NCBI GenBank assembly: GCA_963920665.1
Contig: OY987266.1
Span: forward strand, 13,335,001-13,399,000
Reading direction: 5' to 3'
Source of the DNA: Straminergon stramineum
Lineage: Eukaryota; Streptophyta; Bryopsida; Hypnales; Calliergonaceae
DNA: 64,000 bases
The notes under the pieces were generated by a model that was not told the DNA's origin, searched no databases, and saw nothing but the letters and a program-made list of their open reading frames with translations. The position numbers and the translations under genes were made by a program. This document shows, in pieces, positions 1 through 11,539 of this stretch; the first letter of the stretch is position 1, and every line of letters starts with the position of its first letter.

Positions 1-1725
1 GGGGTTGCTCTAGGGTTAGCACAATGACAAGACAAAAAAGGTGGCCAAAGGGACCCACCAAAGTAAATGCATGCAAGTGCCAATAACACAGTAAGGTAAA
101 AAAAACCTCCAAGCTCAAGCTTGGGAGGGTTAGTACTACACACATTCAAATTGCAAGGGACCCACAAAGACCTCACAAGCTTGGAAGAAACAACAACAAT
201 GGCCAAAAGTGCCCAAAAACACTATTGCAAGGTTTGTGGCTAAAAACATTATAATTCCAACATAGATTGAACCCAACAAACCCAATTATACAGAAAAGGG
301 GGTGGTGAGAGAGGAAAAGGGGTGCCCTTCTATACTCTTTCTTGGGCACCTACCTCCTCTCGTTCATCTAAGTTAACCTTATCTTCTTGGATTTTTTTCC
401 AAACTCAAGCTTTTCATTCTATGCTGGCTCGCTAAGCTAACTTTTGGAGATTAATTCCAAATCGCAAACGAATTGCGCCATTGGCTTTAGAAGGCCATTT
501 CAAGATTGAAGGAATTCCCCTCCCCCTTTTCTATCTTAAAAATCACAACAAAACCTAGCGTCAACTTAACGCCAAAATTGGGAAAAATTCCAACTTTGGG
601 AGGTTGAATTTTCCAGCAAAAGTAACTAGCCTAGGCTTCTAAGTAGATGTGGGGGAGTGAGAAAAGACCTATCTTGAGCCCCATTCTGCTTTTTTATGCT
701 CCCGCTCTGCCAGTCAACTCTGCCGTGGACTTTAAATTCCGTTAATTGTGAAGGAATTTTGCCAATTTGGGTATTTTTGACTATCGGAATGTCTTGAAAC
801 TTGTGGCGGTAGCTTATTTACATAGAAGAAGATATACTAATTTTTAGTGGGAATTTACCACCACCTGGGGAATTTCTAGGAATTTCCCATCCCAGGTTTG
901 GGTAGTTGACCGTCCGAAAAGACATCTTCTAACTATCAGAAAATTCCGAAACTTTTCGTGGAACCTCCCATGGGATCCCACAACACATGTATAGTCTCAT
1001 ATTTTTACTCTACACATTGTCCTAGGGGGGACAAAATTCACCCCCTCGATTAATTATCAGTGGCCAGGGAATCTTTGACACTGGGGAGAATCTTGGCAAG
1101 CCAACTTTGCCGTTACTTCCCGAGCATGGCCTTAACCCCAAGTCACTATCCTTGGACTTGAGATTCCTCCATGGTTCCGCCTTAGTATTTTTAACATTTG
1201 CAAGCTAACAATTGGGATTTTGCTATTTCATCGATGAAATGGGGAAACTAGAACCTATCTCCAAGAACTGATTCCTATAGCTTACCAAGGTTCCCTCAAC
1301 CAATTCTAGTCAAGAGATGTCCTCCCTATGTGAATTTTTGAGCATGATACACCCATCACTTGTATTTGAACAATTTGTCATGATTAGTTGGCCAGTTGGG
1401 TTCTAACCTATTTACAACTCATGGTTGGGCCATTCTAGCTATAATATTCTAAAGTGAGACTAGACCTAAAGGATCTTCAAAATCTTTACATTCAACATGG
1501 TTTGATCAAATGTGTTTCTTTTCTAATGGATAATAGTTCTTCAATGTATCTAATAATTCATTAGTATGAAAAGCATGTTTTTCTTTCAATTTTGAAAAGA
1601 TGGTGGAGTAATCTCTTTTACAAGAGGAACCATATGGATTTGTAATGTGCAATGTGGACTCTAAAAGAGATGTCTATATAAAATAATTACAAAATTAATG
1701 CATGCAACAATATAATAGTTGAGTA
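1..1725. other. No recognisable gene
   Basis: No open frame longer than about 60 codons and no recognised motif on either strand. The first ~1.1 kb is somewhat richer in GC than the following DNA and has a purine/pyrimidine-mixed texture seen in old retroelement non-coding parts, but I see no terminal repeats, primer-binding site or protein remnant. Confidence 0.5.
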
Positions 1726-2654
1726 ATCCCTAAAGGTTTTTGACTATGCTTTCACCAAAAACACTCAAAAATTGCCAAATCTAGTATAAGTACCAAATTT
1801 TAGAAAAAAATATTCTTGGGCACATGTAACCATAGGATATTTTATTACGTTGGTTTAAAAAGATATGGTAAAAATTTCAGAAATTTTCACCACATGGATT
1901 GCAAGATATTTAGCATTTAGATTGATAGAAATCCTTTTTTTGGCATGGCTTGCAAAAAATTGGTCAGTAGCACTTCACAAGGTCACATTTGTATGAAAAA
2001 ATGTTCATATTGTTGGGGCTTCTTTGGATTCATTTTCCAAAGCAAGTTGGCTACATGCTTGAAAATTTCAAATCATTTGGAATTGTACAACATATAGGAA
2101 AAAACATAGTAAGTAGAAAGAAGTAGGGAATGATTCAAAATACAAAATTGTTATGGAATTGAAAAATGTTGATCTCTATGGTTGTAATGTAATGTTGTAA
2201 TAAAAAAAATCTACATCCTATGATTTTATTTTATTTTTATAATGAAAATTAAGTTAATTAAAGGACTTCAAAGTTTATTTTAGAGTAGAGGATCCATAAC
2301 TACTTGTAAACTAAAACTTCTCATAACTTTCATCTCACTGATCAAAATGGAATGATTCAAAGATTTATGTATAGAGAGAGAGAGATAGAAAATCAATTTC
2401 AAATTGTTGTTCCTAAAAAAAGTGATTTTCTCTAATCTATCTAGATTGCTTAGTAGAGGAAAAAACTACATATTATATAGGAAATTTTTAACCATGTAGT
2501 CAATAGTTATGAAAATTGTTGGACCTTAAAGAAAACCTTGTCCTTATTTTGAAGAATTTTTTTGAAGAAATTAAATAAAAATTCCATTTGTAGTGAGTTA
2601 CCCAAAATCGCTATGTTGCCAAAACACGCAACTTGGTCCTTCAAGGATTAATGC
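1726..2654 (+). repeat. Dispersed ~0.9-kb TTAA-ended repeat, copy 1
   Basis: This stretch aligns by eye over most of its length with 52620-53566 in the same orientation, and more weakly with 35560-36431, with 32981-33835 (inverted) and with 63560-64000. Shared landmarks are CATGGATTGCAAGATA near 1895, ACATCCTATGATTTTATTTT near 2212 and ATAACTTTCATCTCA near 2324. The left end reads TAATCCCTAAAGG and the right end CCTTCAAGGATTAA, a degenerate inverted pair. No coding capacity is seen, so it is a non-autonomous element. Confidence 0.7.
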
Positions 2655-3091
2655 AATTAATCAAATGTGTTTGGAGAAAGATGTTCAAGTTCATCGACTA
2701 AAAAATCTTGCAATGGATGTGGAAGAGATTGTAGGACAAATTGTGAATTACAAGTTATTTGATATTCTTATAGGATCACTCAATTGACACAAGATTTGTT
2801 TGCTACAGTTGGCTCAGTATATATTTTTTCAATCAATGAATATGAATTTGACTTCATACCAGGCTTGAGGCTTGCATTGACGAAACTTTTGGGTATGAAG
2901 GCAAGTCCCAATGTCAGACTCAATCCTCTCTAATTGCACTTTGCATTTTCATATTCTTTGTATACACAAGAATCTCTCAAGTTGTGTCCAATCACTTGTC
3001 CAATCAAATTTAATTGCACAACTTCCACATTTCAAGTTGAGAACATATGTCAAATTGCATTTTAGAAATCCATTTGATGTAGGCAATATGT
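2655..3091. other. Spacer between two related repeats
   Basis: AT-rich spacer between the dispersed repeat and the palindrome. It carries a 64-codon open frame near 2593-2787 that starts inside the repeat. It matches nothing I recognise. Confidence 0.4.
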
Positions 3092-3793
3092 TTAACCCCT
3101 AAATGTAGAAGCTGCATTTTTTGGCAACATAGTGATTTTGGACAACTCACCACGAATGGAGCTTTTATTTATTTTTGTTGAAATTCTCACACAACATGTG
3201 CCCAACAAGTAGGCTTTATATCCCAATAGTTTTCATAACTTTTGACTACACGGTGAAAAAGTTATTGCATGATATGTTATTTTCATCGCTTGGTGACTGG
3301 GCAGCTCAAAAAACTTCTTTTAAAATCACTTTTTTAAGAAATAAAAATTTGAAATTGGTTCTCTAGATTTATATATATGTGGGAAGCTTTGAAACATTCC
3401 ATTTTGATTAATGAGATGAAAGTTACGAGAAGTTTTAGTTTGCGGGTAGGTATGAAATCTTTGAAAACCATACCTACCCACAAACTAAAATCGTCATAAC
3501 TTTCATCTCATTAATCAAAATGGAATGTTTCAAAGCTTCTTAGGAATTTCTTAAAAAAGTGATTTTAAAAGAATTTTTTTGAGCTGCCCGGTCGCCAAGC
3601 AATGAAAATGACTTATCATGCAATAACTTTTAACTGTGTGGTCAAAAGTTATGAAAACTATTGGGATTTAAAGCTACTTGTTGGGCACATGTTGTGTGAG
3701 AATTTCAGCAAAATAAATAAAAGCTCCATTCATAGTGAGCTGCCCAAAATCACTAAGTTGCCAAAAAATGCAATTTTTACATTTAGGGATTAA
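3092..3793. repeat. 702-bp palindromic foldback element with TTAA ends
   Basis: The left arm begins TTAACCCCTAAATGTAGAAG and the right arm ends with the inverse, CATTTAGGGATTAA. The arms are near-complementary over about 340 bp each and turn around a short unpaired spacer near 3455-3468, flanked by GGGTAGGTATG and CATACCTACCC. The right arm is clearly related to the right half of the dispersed ~0.9-kb repeat (2295-2654 and 53200-53566), so the palindrome looks like an inverted duplication of half of that element. Short open frames inside it are not coding. Confidence 0.85.
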
Positions 3794-4900
3794 TGTACGT
3801 TAATTTCCTCTAATATCTTCTTTACGAATATAAGAATGAGTCTTGATGCCCCAAATGATGGAAATCCATGATAATATTATCTCCTTGTTCATATAAAAAT
3901 ACATCGTGAGGAATGCTAGAGGATGTAAAAAAGAATACAATGTGAATATAGATGCACATGTTTGTATCTTTAGGACCAAGTAGGAACAATGCCTCATTAG
4001 CATAGCACCTCAACATCTATAAACAATAAGTTTTTGGGGAATCTTCAATGAAAAAGAATTGTATGCTACAAGTTTTGAAAAAGAATGAAATTCCCAAGTA
4101 AAAGTACACTAATTTCCAAATATTAGAGAAATTAACAATAAAATAAATTTTTTAATGTAGAACTTTGAACAATGCATCAATGATTGTCTATTTAGCAATT
4201 TTTTTCAAAATAGAAGGTATTATAGGCAATTACTATGAGAATAGTTGCAAATCAAATCCAAGTGCAAGAGTTGTAAATAGTAAACTGTCATATTCATTGT
4301 GGGAATAAGTGAGGAGTTGATAGGCACCACAAACATCTTTAAACTCCTTAGTGAGCAAACTTCATCACTATTAATTGTATGATTAGACACCTGATTGTTG
4401 GAAAGAAAGGCAGTGCATTTCTCACCACATTATAACTACATGAATTAAGGTAGAGGATACCCAAACTGTTGGGAACCTAAATCCCTTCTCCTATACCAAT
4501 AGCAACTCATTAAATTCTCTATTGGTCGGTCTTCAATTAGCATGTATTGTAACCATGACTTGATTTGAAATAGAGTTGTCTATTGTCACTAATAGTGTTC
4601 CACAACCTCCTACTAGAAAAGTGCATAAGGAATTTTTACAAAGTGATGAAATAAATCAATCTCAAAAGTTTTGGATTTTGTACCTAAAGTGAACTATATC
4701 CATCTCCCAAATATGCAAAATAGTATCCTTCCCCTAGAAAATGCAAGATGATTCAAAGATGGAAATGTCAAGTACTAGTTGCAAAGTATACATAGTTTGC
4801 CAAACTGAAATCTGAAAATGCTATAGAAGTCATAGTTCTTAACTTAGACTTGCCCAATGCCACACTTGCCTATTTTGCATCAGCTATTGTATGTTGAATA
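3794..4900. other. No recognisable gene
   Basis: AT-rich sequence with only two overlapping 64-67-codon frames on the minus strand at 3800-4016, in different phases and lacking any motif. No repeat partner was noticed elsewhere in the window. Confidence 0.4.
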
Positions 4901-5139
4901 AACTACACTAAATAGTGAAATTAGGTTGACCTACACTAATTTCCCAACATTTGACACTAAATAAATATTTACAATTTTTGTACAAGAATGCACTACTTTT
5001 GAATTAAGCATTGTTGTAATTGGGACTCATAAACCTCTAAGTGTACAAATGAAAATATTTGTAGAAATATTTGTTGACTTTTATGACTTGTAAAGTAACT
5101 TCCTTGGGGCGAGGCAATCTAATTTTACTATTTAGTGTG
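4901..5139. mobile_element. ~240-bp MITE, copy 1
   Basis: Starts AACTACACTAAATAGTGAAA and ends with the inverse (about TTTTACTATTTAGTGTG), giving terminal inverted repeats of about 25-30 bp. The interior matches 28755-28996 nearly end to end (shared TTTGACACTAA, GGGACTCAT, GTGTACAAATG). No coding capacity. The superfamily was not assigned because target duplications are unclear. Confidence 0.7.
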
Positions 5140-5394
5140 CGCAACTGATCTTCAATGAATATTCTAATTTCTGATCTGTTGTAAGCATTCATTTGTATGC
5201 ATCCATCAATGCTCTTGCAACCTTCAACTCTGCTAATGCAAGATGTTGAAAGATTAGTGTCAAATACATCCTTCTCATACCAACATATATCCACCTCCAC
5301 AACACATTCCACCTCCACACCAATCAGTGTTTCAAAACGCTTCAGCTACCCATGCTGCTGTACACTATTGTTCAGCAAAATTAACATGATGGAG

Positions 5395-6005
5395 CACCTG
5401 AAATTTCTTGACCCCTTTCTGATCACCCTCCCATTTCTGCCATGTAGACTATATTTCTTTCCAATCAGGTAGTCAAGAGTGGTGATTAATTATCGCACAA
5501 TTCCCAATGTAGTTGTGGCACATTATGATTGGCTACAGGACTGTCAATATTGCAACAAACCCTTGGTTGGAAAAAGGAAAATCTAAGGTAGGGGAACCCA
5601 ATACTAACCATTCACCTTATACCACCCAAATGTAGGATACTTGTTGATCTTAGAATGAGAATTTATGATGGAAGTACATGTCTTAACTTCACTTGTTGTG
5701 AAGTTAAGGCATGTGATCCTGTCATAGATTTGAATTCTAGAATCAATGACGGTCCTACATTTGGTTGGTATTGGGTGAGTGGTTGGTATTGGGTTCCCCT
5801 ACCTTATATGACCAATATGGGTCGAATAGAATCTTGAGCTAATAAATTCGTAGTAATTTGAGAAATAAAATTATGGAAAAATATGGAATCCTTCCCAACT
5901 CTATTTGAGTACAGAGGAAAATTTCCCCACTCAGGAATCCCACGCTCTATATATGTGTATTTGCTTAAGTGGTTGGAAATGGGTCGTATGCGTTATATAT
6001 ATCAC
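5395..6005 (+). repeat. Dispersed repeat S, copy 1 (interrupted)
   Basis: Aligns with 24400-24785 in the same orientation: shared landmarks are CCCTTTC(T/C)GATCACCCT, GTAGTTGTGGCA, ATGACCAATATGGGTC and GAAAATTTCCCCACT. This copy is longer because a 217-bp inverted-repeat element sits inside it at 5587-5803, absent from the other copy. No protein is recognised in either copy. Confidence 0.7.
5587..5803. mobile_element. 217-bp MITE nested in repeat S
   Basis: Ends are GGTAGGGGAACCCAATAC and the inverse GTATTGGGTTCCCCTACC, about 18 bp near-perfect. The related repeat at 24400-24785 runs straight from the left flank to CCTATATGACCAATATGGG, so it gives a natural unfilled site. The middle holds a hairpin with arms CTTAACTTCAC and GTGAAGTTAAG near 5682-5708. 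Flanks are CTAA and TTAT, so a 2-3-bp TA-type duplication is possible but not certain. Confidence 0.75.
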
Positions 6006-6150
6006 AAAATCCGCAAACCCATTCTTCCCATGCTTAGAATCACCAACAGTGGACTTCCAGTGCATGACCACATTTTTGTATCACCCACATGTGTTTGCCA
6101 AGCCTTGACCTTAAGAGAAGAAACTACAAGTTTCAAGCCAGTGTGATTAA

Positions 6151-8406
6151 TTAACCTCAAAATGCCTTGGGCCTTTTAGGGTTTAAAAACATCATTGTTT
6201 TTGAAGTGCTATAGGTTTGAATGTCACTAAGGTATAAATATCTCAACAATACAATCTTGTAGTGTCCGTGTTGTAGATGATGAGAATCAAATTTTGAGTC
6301 TTTTGGATACATGGATTGCATTATTATAATGTTTTAGTGTTGAAAAAGGATGTTGAAATTTTCCTAGCAACACATTTGTAGGTGAGATTTGATTTCTAAA
6401 CCTACTCAAATGAAAAAAATAAAAGCTATGAGGTGCTTGAAAACCAACATACAAACACATTGGTGAAAGAAAATATCATTCAAATGACTCATTGTGTATG
6501 CAAAATGTGTCACGACCCTCATCAAGAGGCATGCGCGGCCACCTTGGTGAGCAAGGGGGACGTTGGGGGTGACTCCCCAAGCCTTGCAAGAGATGAGGTG
6601 AGGGGGACTAAGGGTCCCGAGCGATCAGAGCCATGTAGCGCTCTGATCCGGATGAATTTGGGGGCGTGTCGCACATGCTTGGAAGCTTGTGAGAAGACAC
6701 GTCCATGGGTCCAAAGAACGCAAGAATCCGAGTGAGGAGTCAAAAGATATGGCTCCTCAAAGTTGACAGCATCCCGGCCGCGTCCCAAGGCATAGGGATG
6801 TGGGAAACAAGGTTTGGGAGGGTTCCTTGGAGCCAAATAGGGCATGCCACATATCATTGGAAAGCTGAGGAGACAAGATTTCTAGAATGATAAGACTAAT
6901 GAAGAGATGAGCTGTTAGCTAAAAGTTATGGGCATCCGAAGAGGGTGGAGTCCCGGGGAACTACACCTCCCGGGGGACTTGTACCTTTGGAGGGCCATAA
7001 CTTCCTCAATAATTGTCGTATTGGGGAAAGTGAATAGTGCACGGTGATCTACGGAAAATGTAGATCACGAAAATGAGCTCGCACTTGGGATTTGGAAATT
7101 TGAGCTAAAAGTTATCCCGATGGAAAGATCGGGAGTCTTTTAGGGGTCCGGTTTGGGGATACCACTTGGAAATGGGTGGTCTTCCAAGATGGGGTGCATC
7201 TTGGGGGTTCCTAGTGACCTGTAGTATGGGGGTGGGGGGGGGGCTGCCGAATCCCGCAGAGAGTACTATGAGGAGGGGTGGTCTCCCTCCTCACTCCCAA
7301 ATGGTGCCATGGTGAGCCTAAGTGGCCCCGAGTGGTGAGGCTAGTGTTGGAGCCTTACCACCACTTGTGTGTTACCGTGGAGTGCTTGTGCACTCCTTGA
7401 TACCGGTTGGGTGGTGTCCCACTCCACACTAGGTCATGGTGTGAGTCCTGTTTGGTGAGTCCCGATTAGTGAGTCCCGAAATGAGTTGGGTTGGGCCTAG
7501 TGGGGAGTTGGGTACCATTCAAGGGCGGTTAGCACTGGTGGGAGTAGTGCCTCACCAAGTGCTTGGACATCAATGGAAGTTCCGCCCCATGTCATCAAAT
7601 GACATGCCCGGTGTCTTGTGGAAGTTAAGTGTTGGAAGGAAAGGATTGGGAGTCACGGAGGAATGGGGAACCCCGTGACTTGGGTTGGAACCTAACATTG
7701 TGGGTGCGTGGCATGTGCAGTGTTAGGAGAGCGTAAACCTTGGTGGCACTAAAGTGAAGTGCTTGGAAAGTGAGCTTAAGGTGGTAAGTGTCACTAAGGG
7801 GCGCGACAAAATGTCTTTGAAATGTCAAAAAATAGTAAAAAGTTGCAAAAACAAATCTAAGGCTGAACCTCATTCTACTAACATGATTCTCACACACTCA
7901 TAAACTCTTGGATTGATAAATTTTGCAACTTTCCCAAAAAAAATATTAGAAACAGACACCATATGAAAAAGAAACAAGACACCAAAGTGCACATACTATA
8001 ATCCAAAAATGTCTAGATTTTGAACTTTGAATTGCTCCCAAACATTTAAAAAAACTTGGATTGACATGAAAATATTACCACAATAATTAGATTGTAAGGG
8101 GAATACAAGCCAACGGATTTGATTGAAAACAAACATTGGATGAAGGAGATACAAGCCCCCGAAGTTGCAATCATCAAATGCAATTTTGGTGAACTCAAAT
8201 TGAACCTATGAACTTCAAATGGCTCCCAAAAAATCAATAAATCTTGAGTTGATTTGAAAATTTTACCACACAAACTAGAAGAGAGCATAGATTTCACAAC
8301 AAGTTTTATTAAATTTGGACACTCAATGCAAAAGTTACAACACTTCAAATTCAACTTCCAGACTAGGTGAGGACACTTTTGATCCCATGAGGCGCTTAGG
8401 GGTTAA
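6151..8406 (-). mobile_element. TTAA-bounded element, sister of 17216-18167, interrupted by a solo LTR
   Basis: Read on the minus strand it starts TTAACCCCTAAGCGCC at 8406 and ends near TTAA at 6151-6154. Without the LTR insertion and one target copy the body is about 942 bp, against 944 bp for 17220-18163, and the two match in long stretches such as GTGTTGTAACTTTTGCAT, GGTTCAATTTGAGTTC and ACACAATGAGTCA. No coding capacity is evident; it is a non-autonomous DNA element. Confidence 0.75.
6508..7808. mobile_element. Solo LTR (1,301 bp) with 5-bp target duplication
   Basis: The block begins TGTCACGACCC and ends GGGGCGCGACA, the TG...CA ends expected of a long terminal repeat, and is flanked on both sides by the direct duplication AAATG (6503-6507 and 7809-7813). 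It is much richer in GC than the surroundings and has no internal gag/pol. The sister element at 17216-18167 carries the unfilled site, with a single CATTT near 17813. Beginnings of this kind (TGTCACG...) are common in plant LTR retrotransposons. Open frames of 60-111 codons inside it have no support as genes. It contains a G-rich run near 7228-7241. Confidence 0.92.
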
Positions 8407-8722
8407 AACTGTCTCAACAAAGGTAAACGAGACATTAGAAGCACGACAAATTTGAACCAATCCACAACTGAATGCTCTAAAACGTTGAAAAAATATTCAT
8501 TGACAATAATCAACAATTTAGTGATTATCACTTATGATGTAAACTCTCTTGTACATTGAATAGGGATATTAAGGGGACCCATACTAATTAATCAACATTC
8601 CACACTATATAAATGTCTAACTTTATTGTACATCACTAGTTATTGAAGTGTCCTAGGGATGTACATTATGTTTCAAACATCTACAATTTTCTACAATCAG
8701 TCCCTTTAATTTTTTAGTCCCC
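8407..8722. other. No recognisable feature
   Basis: About 0.3 kb of AT-rich sequence between two TTAA-bounded elements. Nothing recognised. Confidence 0.4.
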
Positions 8723-9367
8723 TTAACCCCTAAATGCCCAAAGCACCCAAATATGGTGTTTAGAAAACTTTGAAGTGAAGTAAAACCCAACCAAATTGCT
8801 ATTATTATTAGTTTATATTTTTGGAGAATTCTATTTGAAGTCTAGTTTTAGGATCAAAAAGTTGATCTTAAAAATAAAGGATTATGATTTTTCTATTGAA
8901 GATTTTGTGCCAGGATACCCAATGCAATCTTGACTTCCCATAGTGTTGTGGGCTCTTGGAAATGAGCCTCAAATACACTAGATCTAGGAGGCAAAATCAC
9001 ATTTGAAATTCATTTTAAAAAATTGTAGAATAGATTTTGAAAAACTATAAATTGATTGAGGTTGTGCATGCTAGGCCCTATAACCTCATATTTTTTTAGT
9101 GACCAACTTTTTAGAGTTGACATGCAAAAAGTGAATTGAAAAATTTTCATAGTTTTTACACCCTCATGATCAAACATTATAATCTTTCAATCTGTAAGTG
9201 ATATTGTTATGTTTTCTTTTCCTATGTGATCTCTAACATGTCTAGTTTGAATTTGTACGGTTACAATTAAAAAGAAATTGGTTCAACTTATGAAAATGTT
9301 GACTTTTTGTTCAATTTAGAGCAAATTTCACAAAGCTCCATACAGGCCTTGGGCATTTAGGGGTTAA
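8723..9367. mobile_element. TTAA-bounded element (637 bp between TTAA copies)
   Basis: The left end reads TTAACCCCTAAATGCCCAAA and the right end CTTGGGCATTTAGGGGTTAA, giving an inverted repeat of about 16 bp bordered by TTAA on both sides. The interior is AT-rich and has no coding capacity. The end structure, CCCC directly after TTAA, is the same as in the other TTAA-bounded elements of this window. Confidence 0.8.
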
Positions 9368-9764
9368 TATCCCTATTCTATGTAGAAGCTTTGTCTGAAG
9401 TGCTCCTTGTCGCTCCCAATATGGTCTTACCACAACATTAGTGTGCTCTGCAAACCCAACAAAGTCACTGACACTGAAATTTTTTTTAAAAGAAACATCC
9501 TATATACCTTATCTAAATCTGAACACATAGTGATAAGAAAAGAAAAACTTCAACCATACATTAGAAGCACATTGTTCTATAGGACACATGATTCATACAA
9601 TATCTTCCCTCTCAAATAATAGAGCCGCTACAACCAATGAAAAATTATGCTATTTCTAAGTACAAGCTAGTGATTGATATCATATAATCTTCAGAACGGT
9701 TATGTAAAAAATGTGAAAAGTCTTAAAAAGGATCATCTTAATTATGAAAAAGACGCTTTTAAAA

Positions 9765-10145
9765 TTACAAACCTTTAGATAATCCAAGTTGTTGCAAATC
9801 ATGAATAAAAGTAGAATCTTTCACATCAAACTTGGCAGCATTTGAGACCAGGAAGGGCTGCAATGCACACCTTTGCATCTTAGACCCCTGCTCTACATCA
9901 CACAAGCATTTTATGCCTTCATAATGTACATTCCAGCCATGGGAAAATAATTGGCAAGGTAAGGCTTGGAAGCATAGGAGAAATTTCTTACCAAGAGATG
10001 CGTCAGTTGTAAGTCTTAATGCATTTTCAAACTGCATACACATTATGGGAGGCGACCCCTTTCCTATCCCCCCCAACCCATATTCATTTGCAAATAACAA
10101 GTCTCCAACGTCACTTTGAATACTAGACAAAGAATTTGAGTACAA
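9765..10145 (-). CDS. Candidate exon of an unrecognised protein
   Basis: An open frame of 126 codons that looks more protein-like than its surroundings (balanced composition, several Cys and Gly). A plausible splice acceptor (TTCTTTGTCTAG) lies near its upstream end and a weak donor (AAAG/GTTTGT) near 9775. Upstream on the same strand, 11387-11539 begins with ATG and could be a first exon, but the phases do not join without a further exon. The segment just upstream of this exon (10145-10205) resembles 11226-11285, suggesting a local duplication. No family recognised; it could be a transposon remnant. Confidence 0.3.
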   Translation of the reverse strand: MYSNSLSSIQSDVGDLLFANEYGLGGIGKGSPPIMCMQFENALRLTTDASLGKKFLLCFQALPCQLFSHGWNVHYEGIKCLCDVEQGSKMQRCALQPFLVSNAAKFDVKDSTFIHDLQQLGLSKGL

Positions 10146-10384
10146 AATTCACTCAATATAGTAGACAGAGTGACAATGTTGGTCAGAATCCAATCCAAGC
10201 AAAGTAAGGTAGTCTGCTCTTAAAGCGACCTTTTTAAGGGCTGGTTGGCCTTTTCAATGGTTCTCAGATGCATGAAATTATTTTTTCTTATTTTTCACTT
10301 GAAGAAAAATTGATGTGGAATCTAACCCAAGTGGTTTCATATTTTTCGGAGCATTTTCGAATTACTTATGAATTTCTAAAGAAT

Positions 10385-10990
10385 TCTGTCATAGGTACCT
10401 ATTTATGATCGTAAGCCTTACAAAACCCACATGCATAGTCTGAAAAAAGACATGGCTTCACCAGAAACAAGCACTGTGGCATGCAAAAAGTAATAGACAG
10501 GGTTTCAAAATGCGACCTTTACTAAACTTAACTCTTAAAGGGCCAAGGCCTATTTTTTGACAAAAATCACTTGAAATTGTCATTTCTGTTGCATTCATTC
10601 AAGAAAAAGAAATTCAAATTCAAAAATCTAACCATAGGATCTTGTACTATACTTGTATGAGATCATGTGGTAAATTTTTTTTTATCAAGTTTGACTGTAC
10701 AGATTGGAAAATATTAGCATTCAAAGTTGTGGGGGAATTTTTTTTTAATTCAGATAAACATTTCAGAAATGGACCCACCTTGGCTCTTATTCCATCCACT
10801 AGCAAAGTATAAAGGAACATTTGACAAATGTTAAATTGCTCTAACATCATTGACAAAAACATTCAATGCTTAGCACATATCCATTTTACAACCTCTTAAT
10901 GTCCATTTCAGACCCTGGCTAGGGACAGTCTGAAGAAGAGGGTTGAAATTACAGCAGACTACTATAAGAGCATAGCCTACATACTAAGCT
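10385..10990 (+). repeat. Dispersed repeat, partner of 60000-60530
   Basis: Shared blocks in the same order and orientation include CCTTACAAAACCCACA, ACAAGCACT, GCATGCAAAAAGTAATA and GTCTGAAGAAGAGGGTTG. The copies are diverged and differ by indels. No protein is recognised, so this is probably an old mobile element or segmental repeat. Confidence 0.55.
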
Positions 10991-11386
10991 GATAATAGTA
11001 ACTACAGACTTCATCGCCAACATGATTAGATACATTGGGTGACACACATCAATGAATGCAAATCAGAATTTGTAAAGCATATCCTATATTGCGCATAATA
11101 AAAGCTCTTCAAAAGTAAAATTAAAGAACCCTCAGCCCACATTTCAACACTCTCACAGTTGATTACACTATCCGATGCCACTTGATTGAATACCTGAGAA
11201 AAAGGATTTGAATGGAAATTTCACTCACACAATAGCTAAGCTTAACAGAGTGACAATGTTGGCTGGAATTCAGTCTGGTGCATCCAATTCCCCACACTAG
11301 TGAAACCTCATGATTGTACCTGGCTTTAGTATTGCAAAAATTCATTCAAAATGCAAAACACAGTAGAAGAATTTACACAATGATAC

Positions 11387-11539
11387 CTTGAAAACGAGCT
11401 CTTGAATTCGGAAGCTCAGGAATGGCAATTCTAGCACCTCACAGCTAAAGTGGAAATCCCACCCATTTGATTCTATTGAAAAGACATTCACGTTCCGGTT
11501 CCTCACATTAGGAGCATAAGTTTCTCTCGACAGAGCCAT
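11387..11539 (-). CDS. Candidate first exon of an unrecognised gene
   Basis: Fifty-one codons beginning ATG GCT CTG TCG and closing at a good donor, TTCAAG/GTATCA, in phase 0. A phase-0 acceptor (CTTTTTCTCAG/GTATTC) lies downstream near 11195 and would extend the frame by a few dozen codons. The protein has no recognised domain. It may belong with the exon at 9765-10145, but I could not complete a consistent model. Confidence 0.3.

Noticed and set aside
3092..3793. 63-codon frames in the palindrome as genes
   Set aside because: Mirror-image frames in both arms come from the repeat itself and have no protein features.
6433..7897. Several 60-111-codon frames on both strands
   Set aside because: They lie within or overlap the solo LTR, whose low stop density follows from its high GC.
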